NCBI GenBank assembly: GCA_013368325.1
Contig: JAACJK010000164.1
Coordinates: 372,001-436,000, forward strand
Source: Ephemerocybe angulata
Lineage: Eukaryota; Basidiomycota; Agaricomycetes; Agaricales; Psathyrellaceae
DNA length: 64,000 bases
Reading direction: 5' to 3'
The stretch's first letter is position 1; each line of letters starts with the position of its first letter. The position numbers and the translations under genes were made by a program. Positions 1 to 11,480 of the stretch are shown here, piece by piece. The notes under the pieces are model-generated. The model did not search any database. It worked only from the letters and a program-made list of their open reading frames with translations, and was not told the origin of the DNA.

Positions 1-495
1 CGCAAGAGATTGACGAGGAAAAAGAAATTGGCGCGGCTCCCAAATTGGGCCGGCCGACGTTCCATATATGGATACCGGCCAGCCGGGCTCGCGCCTGCGC
101 ACATCGACTGTCATTTGGCCGCAATTATGCATCCTGTTCAGCTTCCTTTGCAAAATATCATTGTATATAGGTATATATACCCCATAGCAACTCATCTATT
201 GCTGTATAATGCCATTTTAAGCCCTAAATTGGGGGTCATCCAACAAATTTTTTTCCGGGCTCAGGCGCCGACCAACCACCCACCCCCCGGTCGGCTATCT
301 AAAGGCCGGACCACCCTTGCATACCTACCGTAAACTGTCCCTCCTTCTGTTCTTCTCCAACCTACTGGTGCCTTTATCACTTAGAATATTCATTGTACTT
401 CCCTGTCGCACTCATTCTGACTCGCCCCTGCCCCATACTGCATATCATTCCAACTTGCTCTGTTCCATGCTTCCATTCTACAATACATGCTGCTT
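1..495. other. Left-edge non-coding sequence
   Basis: No convincing gene. The stretch has a TA-rich patch near 165-185 and otherwise unremarkable sequence. It is the 3' flank of the minus-strand integrase gene that ends at 496. Confidence 0.5.
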
Positions 496-2320
496 TTACG
501 CATTCAGGCTACGATCCATGATGTCAGTTGCAATGCGCAATGCCTCGATCCACAACAAGCGACGAGCACCCATATCAGCAGAGGAAGAAAAGGGAAGGGC
601 CCTCAACGCAATATCAAGGGCATCAACATCGTCGGGAGATTGGAATGGGCAACGTGGATCTGCGACCTCCACATGAGACATTCTTGTTGGTGTTTGAAGA
701 ACGAATGGGTTATGTCTGTCTTCATCGTCTTCATCTCCTTCATGTTCGTTGTTCGCCTCCTGGTGGTTCCTAATATCTGCCCGGTCATAGTCTGCCCAAT
801 CAACGCCATAAGCCTCGATATCACCAATATCCTCCCCTAGGAAAAGTCCTCTCTGTCCTCTCTCCAGAGTCCCCCGAGCGTAAAGAGTGTTGGGCGAAAG
901 GTGGCTTTGCCCTCGTCGAGAAATGGTATGGTTATTCCAGACTTGAATCCAGGCCTGGATATCGACGTTAATCTGGTTTAAAAACAAAAAATGAAGGAGC
1001 CAGATGTGAGCATCCTTGTTCCGATCGAGACCATCTTGAAGCTCAAGGTTCTGAAAAAACCGTTTCCATTTCCCCCCGAAGCCGTTGGTGACATCCACCC
1101 AGAGCCGTTCAATTCTGATATTATGAACACTCCTGTTTTACTCATAAGTCACAGTTGTATGCATGGCCTCAAGACAGACTCACTTGCCCCAGATATATGA
1201 CCCTCTATTCTCACCTCGTACCCGCTCCATCTCCCCTGCTACAAGGAGGTTCTCTGTGCCGTGGTCACCTCGCACACGGCTGGGGTATCCAAACTCCTCT
1301 ACAATCTCCTCAAACACTTCGAGAACTGTAGTTGCTCGGTTATTAGAACTCGCTCGGATACCCAGTACCAAGCGGGAATAGCCATCTATAAAGCCATGCA
1401 TAACAATTTTCCAATGAATTAGCCCTTGAGGATGGTAAGTTGATGATAATCTATAGTGTAGTTAGGAAACGAACCGTGCTGGCCATCGTGATGCCACAAA
1501 GCTCCTGGTCCCGCCACGGAATAAACCCGGCGCTCAATTCTCCGTCTTCGGAATGTTCCAACTGGCGGTCCAATAGCACGGTAGTAAGAAGCAACGATGC
1601 GCTGGCGAGGAACTCGCTCTCCTAGTGCCATCAAGTACCCATCTATCATTCTCCGCCCAAACGATGGAAACTGCTCATAGATCGTAAGAAGGAGTTCGTC
1701 CAGTTCGTTGTCGGTGAGTTTTGACAAGTCACTTGAGCGGCCAGCACTATAAAGTCGACGCCTGGTACCATCAGCATTGACAATAGTCTGGTATACTGGG
1801 GGGCCAGGGTCTGAGAGCCCATACTCGAGAAGACGGCGCCTAATTGTGCGAGCACTGCACTGGTAGATGCGTCCCAGGTCTTCGTGAGTAGTCCGTCCAG
1901 TCCTCAATGCTGCCAAATCCTCTGGCCGGATGTCGATTCTGGGACGACCTGCTCCTTCTCCTTGAGCCTCTCTTCCGCCTAGAGCTACAGGTGCTTGATC
2001 AGGAGGGTCATGAGCAGCTGTCCGCGCATTGTTCAACTCCTCTATCCACCCTGAGACTGCTTCTGAACATGTTGTGTACCATTCTTCAGAAAGATTATAG
2101 GTGTCCTTGTTCTACACAGGTGTCAGCACTCAGTCACAAATTATTCCCAATGTGCCATGCCTACCTGTCGCATATTCTCAAGGAAGAGAAGACAGCGACG
2201 GCGCTCATCGTAAAGAGCACGAATATCACCATTTCCTCTGTGAATGCGGAGCACACGCTCGACAGAATCCTCAAGCTCCCGGTATGCAACGATCAAGTTT
2301 TGAACGGCGACTGAGGGCAT
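496..2320 (-). CDS. Integrase-core (DDE) domain protein, mobile-element type
   Basis: Four exons join in frame: 2320-2165, 2111-1475, 1424-1184 and 1132-496, giving about 556 aa. The ATG at 2320 is followed by an N-terminal helical region. A helix-turn-helix-like segment (CSARTIRRRL) follows in exon 2. The retroviral-type integrase core then shows WHHDGQHG, RGDHGTEN and RIERLWVDV, which supply the D, D and E of the catalytic triad. The core is split by the introns at 1474-1425 and 1183-1133. The C-terminal half is a conserved region followed by an acidic stretch. This is the integrase-core family that is multicopy in basidiomycete genomes. The plus-strand gene at 58.4-60.2 kb is a more distant relative. 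No terminal inverted repeats were found around it, so it may be a decayed or domesticated copy. The reading frame is intact. Confidence 0.85.
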
Positions 2321-3048
2321 ATTGAGGGGGGAGAAAGGTCTGCAGGCTGCTAGCTGTAGACATGAAAAGGAAAGGCATAGTATATATATCACATTGCTTA
2401 CCTGAGCGGCTCTGCTGTGAATAAGAAGCATGGAAGGATATGTCAAACAGCAGGGGTTTAGCGGTGATAGAGCCAAGATAGAGCATAAGTTAAACATGTG
2501 AACGCTATAGATATGGAAGAAGACAATGTATCTACAGTAGAACTCGCTATACGAAGGCTATAAACTAAGATCCCCAAGTGTACACTACTTAGAAGAGCAG
2601 GAACAGGGACATACACTAGGTAGTAGGCGCCCAGCGCTGCACGCGCCTATCCAGCTCCAGCGAGCGGCCCATGAAGCAGAACCACACTCCCTCCTAAACG
2701 ACCCTTCCAAATAATGGAAGTCTAGATGGCAAACTTCTAATAGGGGAAGTGGGAAATTCAGAAGCCCCAAAGTCGGAGTTCTGTAATCTCGAAGTTGAAG
2801 TTTCAAGTTCTGAAATCTTGAAGTTGAAGTTGTGACTGATCCATTTGAACTTCTCAAGTCCTGAAGCTGAGTGATAGATAGTGAAACACCTAAAATGAGA
2901 GTTTGAACACTCAACCTTGCCCCACCAAGATGGGAAAACCCGGAATAAAGAGGTCAAATCAATAACAAATCAACAAAATAGCTTTTGTCCACCGAGGGCC
3001 GGGATACCGTCATCACCGGTTCAGCGTCTATCTCTCCCTTTGACCACC
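2321..3048. other. Intergenic region with short GAAGTT-type repeats
   Basis: Divergent spacer between the integrase gene (-) and the broken F-box gene (+). Around 2780-2870, variants of TTGAAGTTGAAGTT recur and form a small degenerate repeat. No gene is supported. Confidence 0.5.
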
Positions 3049-4400
3049 ATGTCGCTTTCCAGTTCTCCTCCTGTCCATGAGAAACTCCCCACCGAGCTTA
3101 TGCTTCATATATATATTTGCCTTCGCCATTGCACTTCCCTGCAGATATGACGAAATTCCACTTGATGTTCATGGAAGACATTCACCTCTTTACCTCGGTC
3201 ACATCTGTCGAGCTTGGCGATCGATAGCCTGGACAACCCCTTCCATTTGGTCGGCCATCGAAATAATTATACCAACCCCAAAGGGCGGGCCAACAGGTGG
3301 CGAAGTCGATTTATTCGAACAGTGGCTTCAGCGAGCCCTGGACAGCCCTCTGTCGCTCGGATTTTGCATCCCACAGGGCCCAGTGCCCGCAAACCAGACA
3401 TACGAGCCTCTGGTCCACAGCATACTATCTCGCTTGGCCCCCAGCATACTATCTCGCTCAAAGCAATGGATATACCTCGACTTCCTCGACTTTCGAACTC
3501 CAAGTTCCAACCAAACGGCCCCATTCGCAGGAATCAGTATGGATGGCGGCCTCCCCCTCCTTCAAACCCTCATCGTCGAGAAAGCGGTGGTGCCAAAAGA
3601 GTTGCTTCACAGCGCTCCGAACCTCTCAACCCTCATCATCCGTAACCGAAACCTTAACTGGAGAGTTCCCAAAGTGGAGTGCGCCCTTCCGAACGGAAGT
3701 CAACTCCAATACCTGAGGGTCCATTCGATTCAACCAGAGTTGTTTCTCGACATCCTCCGATCATCATCTTCTCACCTCGTGTCCTGCGACGTTGGGTTCT
3801 ACGACCCCTTGCACATAGTAACACCGGTGGGGCCTCCAGCCATAAACCTACCGCGACTGGTGAAGCTTGTGGTCTCTCAAACCAGAACAGCCAGATTGAA
3901 CGAGTTACTTGGGTTGATCCACTGTCCAGCATTATCCGACTTAACCCTCAGCTATTTACGAAGGATCCGGACCCAGGGCGTTCCGTCTACACGTCTCGAG
4001 CTCGACATTCGGGCCCTGTTCGGCCGATGGGGTCGCAACTTATTCCCTCACTCTGAGCTCTGGAAAGCTCGACGAGTGTGTGGACATCATTCCCGCTCTA
4101 GAAGTTTTGCCAAGTCTGCGCCATCTCACGCTGGCCTACGTTTGTCACGAAGACAGGGTTCGGGAGGACTGGAAGGAATGGAAACACCTTTCAACCTTGC
4201 TTCAGACGTCTACCATCTTCCTACCTACCCTCGACACGCTGAGGCTCGTTTACGGTTTTAAGGAGGATGAGCCCCCCGCCGTGTCTGCCTATGTTGCAGC
4301 GATTGAAAGCTTTCGTACGGTAGATAACTTTCCTCTTAGAGACCCCGTCGTTCCATTTAAAGTAATACTCTACGACAACAGTCCGGGATATTATTGGTAG
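3049..4400 (+). pseudogene. F-box/LRR-type gene with two frame breaks
   Basis: The ATG at 3049 opens a typical F-box start (HEKLPTELMLHI). It then loses frame inside an AT-dinucleotide run at about 3108-3117. The downstream frame continues the expected F-box (YLGHICRAWRSIAW, then TPSIWSAI) and leucine-rich segments. A second break at about 4043 (TT where one T would keep frame) moves the reading to LTLSSGKLDECVDI, which runs to the stop at 4398. A short intron could explain the first break but not well the second. It is therefore either a decaying gene or two length errors in the assembly. F-box proteins of this type recruit substrates to SCF ubiquitin ligases. The family is greatly expanded in mushrooms, with much turnover, so a pseudogene is plausible. 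Confidence 0.6.
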
Positions 4401-4646
4401 TATATTTGCAGGATTGATACATACTAGCTTGCTAGAATGGACATTTCCCCGGCGTCTCTTACATTGTCAGAGTACATACAACAGCACGGCATGCCCTTCT
4501 CGAGAATGTAAGTCAGAAGTGGGTAATATTGGGAGGCGGGTGTTCTAAAAAGTAAGTATATTGATACCTGAGGGTCAATTGTAAGCTATTTCGCCAAGCT
4601 AAACTCGCTGAAGGAAGGTAAGTCGGGAAAGAGGGGGCGACATACG

Positions 4647-6300
4647 TCAGACAGTAAAGAATTGGCCCAAATCCTCGGTTTCATCCTCGGAACCGCGGCC
4701 AAACCCGCTCCATTTCTCCAATGGTATGGACTCCCAGTTAGTATACAGTTGGACGTCAATTCCTTCAGGTAGGGAACGAGGATCGAATCCTCTAATGGTC
4801 TTCCTGGACATTGGCATGTCGGAATATATCTTGATTCGGAGTGGCCGTGGGTCTACAGGCGTCTGGAGTTTCTGGGACGTTTGGTGAATAGTGCTGAGTA
4901 TCTGCTCGGCGAAGCCGTCATCGGAGCCTTCATACTCTCGAACTTGGTTGAAGATGGCCAACTCTTCGATCTGGGAGCAGTGACCTGCCCTGGAGACTAC
5001 ATTTGCCATGAACCCATGTATAGCCGGCCCCTCTCCGCTTTCTTTGTATCCCAGCGCCGTGTCCGTCAAGTTGACTTTCTTTGGTCGCGTGGCCCCTAAC
5101 AACTTTTGTAAACGGGACGAGGGTATGCACTGTACTGTGAGGGCTTTCAAGTTCCCAGGGACTGAGTCCAGGGATCTGTCGACATCTGTATCGAAAGTGG
5201 CATCGCCTTCCCAGTCGTTCCACCCGTATCCTTGCGCGTCTTCCGAGATATGCAGATGAGTGAGGGTTGGGGCGCGTATTCGTGACAGAAAATGCCACGA
5301 GCAACGCGGGTTTGACGTGATCGACAGTCTGGAAAGGTTCTGCAGATCCAAAGTGAAGTCCGAAGGAAGTTGAATCGTCGTAGACCAACTGTTGTTCATG
5401 GATATGTGTAGATAGCGGAGATGAGGGGAGTTATTGATCATTGAGGCCAAGAGGGGCAGATTATTCGCGGGTTCGAACGAGAGGTGGAGGTAAGTCGCGT
5501 TCACCAGTGAGAACTGGCCAATAATCGCATTGGGAACCCCGCTGCTAGTGTGACAATTGATGATCTCCAGTTTGGGGGCATTGATGTCTCGAAGTGCCAC
5601 AGGAAGGTCGGAGGTCCGGAGCTGCGACATGCCTTCAGAAACCCAAAGTTTGCGGAGATTCGCGAGTCCGCCAAAGTGTTTGTGCTGCAGTAGAGTTTCG
5701 AGCGGAGTGGTTGCATCCCAGAAGGACAGATAGAGCTCCCGCCACCGATGAGATGTTTTTGCGATTGTGGCCAGGAACTTGGGCGATGGTCGGATGTTCG
5801 AACAGAACCGCCAGGATATGTACAGCGGGTGGTCTGCTGACCTGGCTAGGCAGGTTTCCACGAATTCGCAGAGCATGCGGTTGGGCTCTACCAAGCTTTC
5901 TTCATCCTGCTTGAAGACATGGACCATAGGGAAGAGCCAGTCGTCGATGGAAATGTCTGCCCACAGCGCCGGGATCGCCACTGCGACTGAGTGCCACCGC
6001 GCGCAGACATGCGAGATGGTGAAAGCAATCGAGGGTTGGGGCTTCCTGTCATAAATTTGGTTGGCTTGCTCTGCCGTGCTGATTCGTCCAACTGCAAAGT
6101 AGAATATTTGGGACAGAATTTCGTCTGGACAATTGTCGAACGGGTTCAAGGCTTCGACCTTCGCAGTGTTGCCAACAGCCTGTGGCGGTTGTGCAGCCTT
6201 GGCTGCCTTGCCAAACCACTTTCTATCAGATATGAATTGGGTGAGTGTGGAGTATCGTATAAACGCTTGTCACTACTTACCTTCGAAGACTGAACTTCAT
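4647..6300 (-). CDS. F-box/LRR protein
   Basis: Two exons: a 20-nt first exon with the ATG (6300-6281) and a long exon 6222-4647, giving about 531 aa. The start was chosen because the ATG at 6300 joins in frame across the intron (GTAAGT at 6280, AG at 6224-6223). The long exon alone has only a TTG near its F-box. The F-box lies at about residues 37-85 (CPDEILSQIF, then ISHVCARWHSVA and IPALWADI). It is followed by irregular leucine-rich repeats and a short acidic tail. The likely role is substrate recognition in an SCF E3 ligase; the target is unknown. It is the second F-box gene in 3 kb. It is convergent with the broken one but too different to be a simple duplicate. Confidence 0.85.
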
Positions 6301-6658
6301 AGGCTTGCACTGAGGTGGAAGTCAAAGACAAAGGCATGCGCGCTGGACTCTGCGGCGTGGACTGGACATTGAGTCTCCGCTTGATGTGACCCCACAACCT
6401 CTAAGCCACTGCTTCGTAAAGGAGACCAGTTTGATATTATTTCTACAGTAGGTGCCGGTGCAGCATTGAAGGAATACATGTTTCGAGGTTGCGAGGAGCA
6501 GTCCATCAGGCAAGTACAAAATACAGATTCGTGTGTCAGTTCAAAACATTAAACAGAGAAGGGGATATGCAGCAACTATGGTATACGGAGTCCTTGTCAG
6601 AACAGGGAAGGGGAAACCCTAGTGTGAAGAAGGAAGGCAAAAACGAAAGCATTGAGAC
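6301..6658. other. Spacer between two minus-strand genes
   Basis: Upstream region of the F-box gene and 3' flank of the PAP2 gene. Nothing distinctive is visible. Confidence 0.5.
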
Positions 6659-8094
6659 TTAGACAGCCTGATGTCCAGCAGGAGGCACCCCCGCCGTCCC
6701 CACAGGTGCATTATGCCCAATCACCGGCGCTGTCCCCCCAACCCCATTCCCTCCAACCCCATTCCCAACACCCCCATTCCCTCCAACCCCATTCCCAACA
6801 CCCCCATGAAGCATCCCACCCCCCACGCCCCCAGTCCCCGTCCCAAAGGTACCCCCGTTATGCCCCCCTCCCAATCCCCCAAGTCCCATCCCACTCGCAG
6901 ACAGGACAGTCGCATCCCCAGGCGCCCCCATGCCCTGCTCGCCCCCACCCAATCCCCACCCGCCTTCCCTCGTAAACGGCAAGTCGTGAGTCTGGAACTG
7001 CTGTCTATGATAATCAAAGTACGGCCCACGGCCCGAGATGGGCAGGAAGGGAGTGCGGTGGAAGAGGGATGTTGCGCGCGGGAGGAGGATGTGGTTGAAG
7101 CGGAAGTCGGTGATGGAGGCGAAGGTTTGGCGGAAGGCGACGAGGGCGCAGGCGGTTCCGATGAGGCCGCCTACGACGAGGTCGTACCAGTGGTGGTCTG
7201 GATGATAACCCCAAAGTTTTTTATATGAGTAAGGATGGTAAAGGGAGTTTAGATAGATATGGGGACGTACATTTGTCGATGGTCAAGGCGCCAGAAATAA
7301 GGAACGCGCCGAGCAGGGGTGCAAAGAACATGACCATCTTCCAGTAAGCGGGGTTATGCGCGCTCATGACTTTCAGCTGTGCGTTGAAGTACAGCGCGAG
7401 GTAGAATAAGCCAGCCCAGGCCGCCGTCGAGTGTCCCGAAGGCATAGACTCGAGCGCGTCATTAATCTTCTTCGGGTCCCCAGTGCAAATAGTCCTATCA
7501 TACATAAGCTGCGCGAACCCATTCCCCGTCGGGGGGCCCGGGGACACTCTCGGCTGGCAGACGGCGTAGAAGTGCGGTCTGAGCCCGCCAATGAGCCACT
7601 TAATGAAGACCTGGAAGGTGGCGGCGGTGATGAGGCTCTTGAGGAGCCCGAGGTTGGTGGTAAGCCAGTCGTCGGCGCTGCGCCTGCGGATCTGGAAGAG
7701 GGTGATGAAGACGAAGGGGACGAGGAACGCGATGAGGGCGGCGGCCCAGATGGGGATGATTTCTTTGCGGAGGGGGTAGGCGAATTGAGGGTAGATGACG
7801 GAGCCATCAAGGTTGTAGATGGGGAAGGACCTGCTGGGAGCGGGATCTGCGATAAAGCAAACGGCTCAGCAAGGTGCTCGCTCATTCCGAGATATGGCAC
7901 TCACCGGCGAAGTAGACTCCCAAGGCAACTGCACCGAGCGCAGCCATGGTGATAATGTCGAGGCCGTGCAGCCTGATCCAGGCGCCAAACCTGAACGGCG
8001 AGCGCACAGTCTGACTTCCGACCCCATTCTGGTATGCGGGGTCGTCGTTGCTCCTGTCGGTCAGCTTCTCTCCCATCGAGTTGCGGGGTGCCAT
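6659..8094 (-). CDS. PAP2-family lipid phosphate phosphatase
   Basis: Three exons (8094-7905, 7846-7271, 7197-6659) give about 434 aa. Several hydrophobic segments mark an integral membrane protein. The phosphatase motifs are visible in order: VFIKWLIGGLRP (K-x6-RP), MPSGHSTAAWAG (PSGH) and DKYHHWYDL for motif 3. The intron at 7270-7198 cuts motif 3. The family removes phosphate from phosphatidate or diacylglycerol pyrophosphate in the ER or vacuole. Motif 3 reads TIDKYHHWYD instead of the usual SR-x5-H form. The catalytic His is present, but the Arg is replaced in this subfamily. The C-terminal 100 residues are low-complexity and rich in GVGGNG repeats. The gene is divergent from POP7, with a 314-bp shared promoter. 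Confidence 0.88.
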
Positions 8095-8408
8095 TGCGGG
8101 TATGGAAAAGTGGACTCCTGGTAGGCCGTGCAGAAATCGAGGAATAACCATTCGCTTTTTATGGGGGCTCCATGACAGGAGGCACCACAGGCCCTTGGCC
8201 CTGCACTGACGACTTCTCGAAATTTCGCAATGGATGAGATGCAAGAAAGCATGTAAAGTTGGAGGCACTGCGTCAGAACGACAGCGATTTGACGTCACGA
8301 CGACAGAGGCGCGGACCTTTTGCTCGAAGCAGGGTGGGAAAACGGTCACGGGCGCTTAGGGAAGAATGCACGCGACTTTCTCGAACTCCACCTCCATCTT
8401 CTCCCCTC

Positions 8409-9337
8409 ATGGCCGTGAAACGCAAAAACGACGCCATTCCTGAGGAACAAACCGGCAAAAAGCTGAGACTGTCAGACGAGGAGGGCGCCAGCTCAGCAGT
8501 CGCAGTCGCACCAGGGCAAGGCTCATCAACAAAGGCCCAGCGCACTACCAACACCGAGGGAGCTCCAACGCCTCCTCGATCCCCGAATAGCAGCGATGAC
8601 CGCGAGAGAAAAGAAGTGGATCCTTCCTCGTCGAACTCGGAACCTGGTCCTTCCCCGTCGAAAAAGAAACCTCCGCGCTCCAGGATTCGAAAGCTTACCC
8701 CGGCGAGGCCATGGCCCCTCGTGCCAACCTCGGTCTCTGCCACAGGTCCCCGCTCCGCCCACAAGGACGGCAAGAACATGATCTGCATCACCCGCAAAAC
8801 CGGGCTCGGAGCCTACATGCGGCGCTGCAAAGACGTCATCCTCAAAGACGGGTACGTAGTCTACCAATACATACCTATGTCACACTCTCTGAGGAGCCAA
8901 AGCTAACCAAAAATAACCCACTTCACAGATACAAGGTGCTGCATCTGAGCGCCATGGGTGCTGCCATACCCCTTTTGCTGCAACTTACGTGCGCGTTGCC
9001 TCCGATACTGCCGTTCGCGAGGGACGAGGTGCGCACGGAGGTGACGACGGGGACGTGTGAAGTGCAGGACGAGGTGCTCCCTGATGACGACGATGAGGAC
9101 ATCAGTGTGCAGCAGCGCGCAAAGTCGACGCTTCTGGTCGTTATGACCTTCGGAGATGGAAAGTTCGAGGGCGACACGTCTGGGCCTATACGGAGAACGG
9201 GGAAGAATGCTGCGAACCGGCCTGCAGGGAACGGAGGCCAGGGAGGTGGGTCTGGGAAGGGGAAGAAGAAGGCGTCTGAGGCTATGGAGCTTGTTTATGC
9301 TGAACCTGAGCAAGATGAGCTCATGGACATGCTATAG
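8409..9337 (+). CDS. POP7: RNase P/MRP subunit Pop7/Rpp20 (Alba fold)
   Basis: Two exons (8409-8851, 8929-9337) give about 283 aa. The ATG at 8409 precedes a basic, nuclear-localisation-like start (KRKND, GKKLRL) and a disordered Ser/Pro-rich region. The Alba-like core begins at about residue 118 (MICITRKTGLGAYMRRC) and continues after the intron with YKVLH, then LSAMGAAIPL, the conserved signature of fungal Rpp20/Pop7. The C-terminus is rich in Gly, Lys and acidic residues. The protein pairs with Pop6 on the P3 domain of RNase P and MRP RNA in the nucleolus. It acts in tRNA 5' processing and rRNA maturation. This is a housekeeping gene and is intact. Confidence 0.85.
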
Positions 9338-9620
9338 CAGTAGAAGGTATTATACTCTCTTTATCGAAATCGCATAAGGAGTTTTGAAGCTGATTTGACC
9401 CTCCTTCCTCCAAGTACCTTTCTTTGTTCGTTAATAATGTTGTACTATAATTCCTTGCGCCTTTCTTTGGCTCTGCCTACAGCACTCACCGAACTTCCCA
9501 TCTCGTCCCATCTCGTCCTCACCGGCCTTCTTTTCCTATCCGGAGGCCAGATCACGCGCCGCACGCCGCCTTATCTGATACGCCTCCAATCGCATCTCCC
9601 CTACTATCTCTCTAACCACA

Positions 9621-11163
9621 ATGTCCACTAGCACATTAACCGAACCACCCGCCCCCTCAGCCCCTTCTGAAACTCCTGCTCCAAAGCAGCCCGACATAGG
9701 CTACCACCCCGACGAAGCGAAATATCGCGCGCGCGTGGCCCGGCGCTTAGCCGCAGAGCCATCACTCCCCCATACGCCCCTCCCCGCGGGCTTCCCCGCG
9801 AAAGTCGAGGGGCCCATCGTGTGGCAGGGCAGCGATTGGGTGGGGGAGGAGCAGTGGGTGTATAATCTCACTGAGGGCCAGTTGAAGGAGATCGATGATG
9901 CGGTGCAGCACTTCAAGGGTATCTAATCTAATATTGAGGTCTCGGCGCAATGGAATACTTACTGGATTTTTGTGTTTGAGGGCTGGGTGTGAAGCTGGGG
10001 TATGTGGGGAAAGAGACCTTCCCGCTTCCGACGCTTGGAGGGGAGTTAAGGGGGTTGGCGGGGGAGTTGTATAGTGGGCGCGGGTTCTTTGTTTTGAGGA
10101 CGATTCCGATTGAGAAGTATAACCGAGAGGAGCTCGCCATCCTCTACGCAGGTGTGTCCGTCCGTCCGTCCGCCTTGCACTAACGTGGAACGCACACCCC
10201 TACTACATAGCACTTGCTAACGCCTTCTCTCCATCTTAAAATCTCGTCACGGCAGGCATCTCCTCACACGTCGGCTCCGCCCGCGGAAAACAAGACGGCA
10301 CAGGCGCGGTCCTAGCCCACATCAAAGACCTGCGCGTGAGCCACGCGCACGAGAAGGGCGGCATCGGGAACTCAGCGTACACGACGGACAAGCAGGTCTT
10401 CCACACGGATGTGGGGGATCTCATTGCGCTTATGGCGCTGGAGACGGCGGCGGAGGGAGGTGTTTCCAGGATTAGTAGTGGGGGGAGGGTGTATAATGAG
10501 ATTGCGGCGACACGGCCGGATTTGGTGGGGGTTTTGGCGGAGGGGTGGCCTTTGGATAGGTGAGTGTCTAAGCGCCTTGTTATGGTGGAACCTTGACTTA
10601 TGGGTTGGGTTCTCTCGTTTTATTTGTTCATTTTTCCATTGTTCGTTGTAGCTTTGGAGGCGATCCGGGGTACACCACGCGTCCTTTACTCTACTACGAA
10701 GAAGAAAACCACATCATATTCCAGTACTCGCGCCGACACTTTACAGGGTACGGCCCACAAAAACGGAGTGCGCACATCCCGCCTATCAGCGAGGCCCAGG
10801 CGGAGGCGCTCGACGCTATCCACTTCCTCGCGGAGAAGTTCAGTTTGGGGCTGAACTTTCAGAAGGGGGATATTCAGTATATTAATAGTTTGGGGTTGAT
10901 GCATGCGAGGGATGAGTTTAAGGATAGTGAGGAGAAGACGTGCGTTGTTCCTTTTTCTTTTTGAGTGTGTGTGTTCGGTGTTGATTGAAGGTGTGACTAG
11001 ACGGCACCTTGTGAGGTTATGGTTGAGGAATGATGAGTTGGCGTGGAAGACGCCTGGACCTTTGCAGGGGATTTGGAAGAGGCTTTATTCGATTGGGCCG
11101 GAGGAGCAGAGGTTCCCGTTGGAGCCTGAGATTAGGAGGAAGGAAAGCGGGAAGACAAAGTGA
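9621..11163 (+). CDS. TauD/TfdA-like Fe(II)/2-oxoglutarate dioxygenase
   Basis: Five exons (9621-9918, 9981-10151, 10256-10559, 10652-10939, 11001-11163) all join in phase and give about 407 aa. The iron-binding motif is VFHTDVGD (His206, Asp208). The distal His and the 2-oxoglutarate-binding Arg fall in TRHLVRLWLR (about 354-363), split from the rest by the last intron. Fungal relatives are usually annotated as TauD/TfdA-like hydroxylases and the substrate cannot be read from sequence. The start at 9621 follows an upstream pyrimidine-rich leader. The neighbour POP7 is on the same strand, 283 bp upstream, and is functionally unrelated. Confidence 0.85.
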
Positions 11164-11480
11164 AGGGAATGATTGCGAAGGAGCAATAAGTAAGGAAAGC
11201 CTAGAGAAGAAGTATAACTGTCTGTGTACAATGTTGCAAGATCTGAACAAAATATCCCTGGCTACATAGACAGTGGGAAGGCTCAGAGAGTCCAGCTCTG
11301 GCCTACAGGCGCCATTGGCAACCCGCGAGAAGACGGATATCGCAGGGTTCACACTATACCGTTACGGTACGTCGAACGTAGGTATCTTTTAACTTTCATA
11401 ATATTACAACATGTTCTAATGACTTCCTTTAAGATCCTTCCTCCTCCCCGCTCTGCTGTAGAACCTTGGTAGAACCGACC
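11164..11480. other. Convergent 3' spacer
   Basis: Lies between the ends of the dioxygenase (+) and GH43 (-) genes. No repeat or additional gene seen. Confidence 0.5.

Noticed and set aside
6671..7228. Plus-strand proline-rich frame
   Set aside because: Antisense of the Gly-rich tail of the PAP2 gene.
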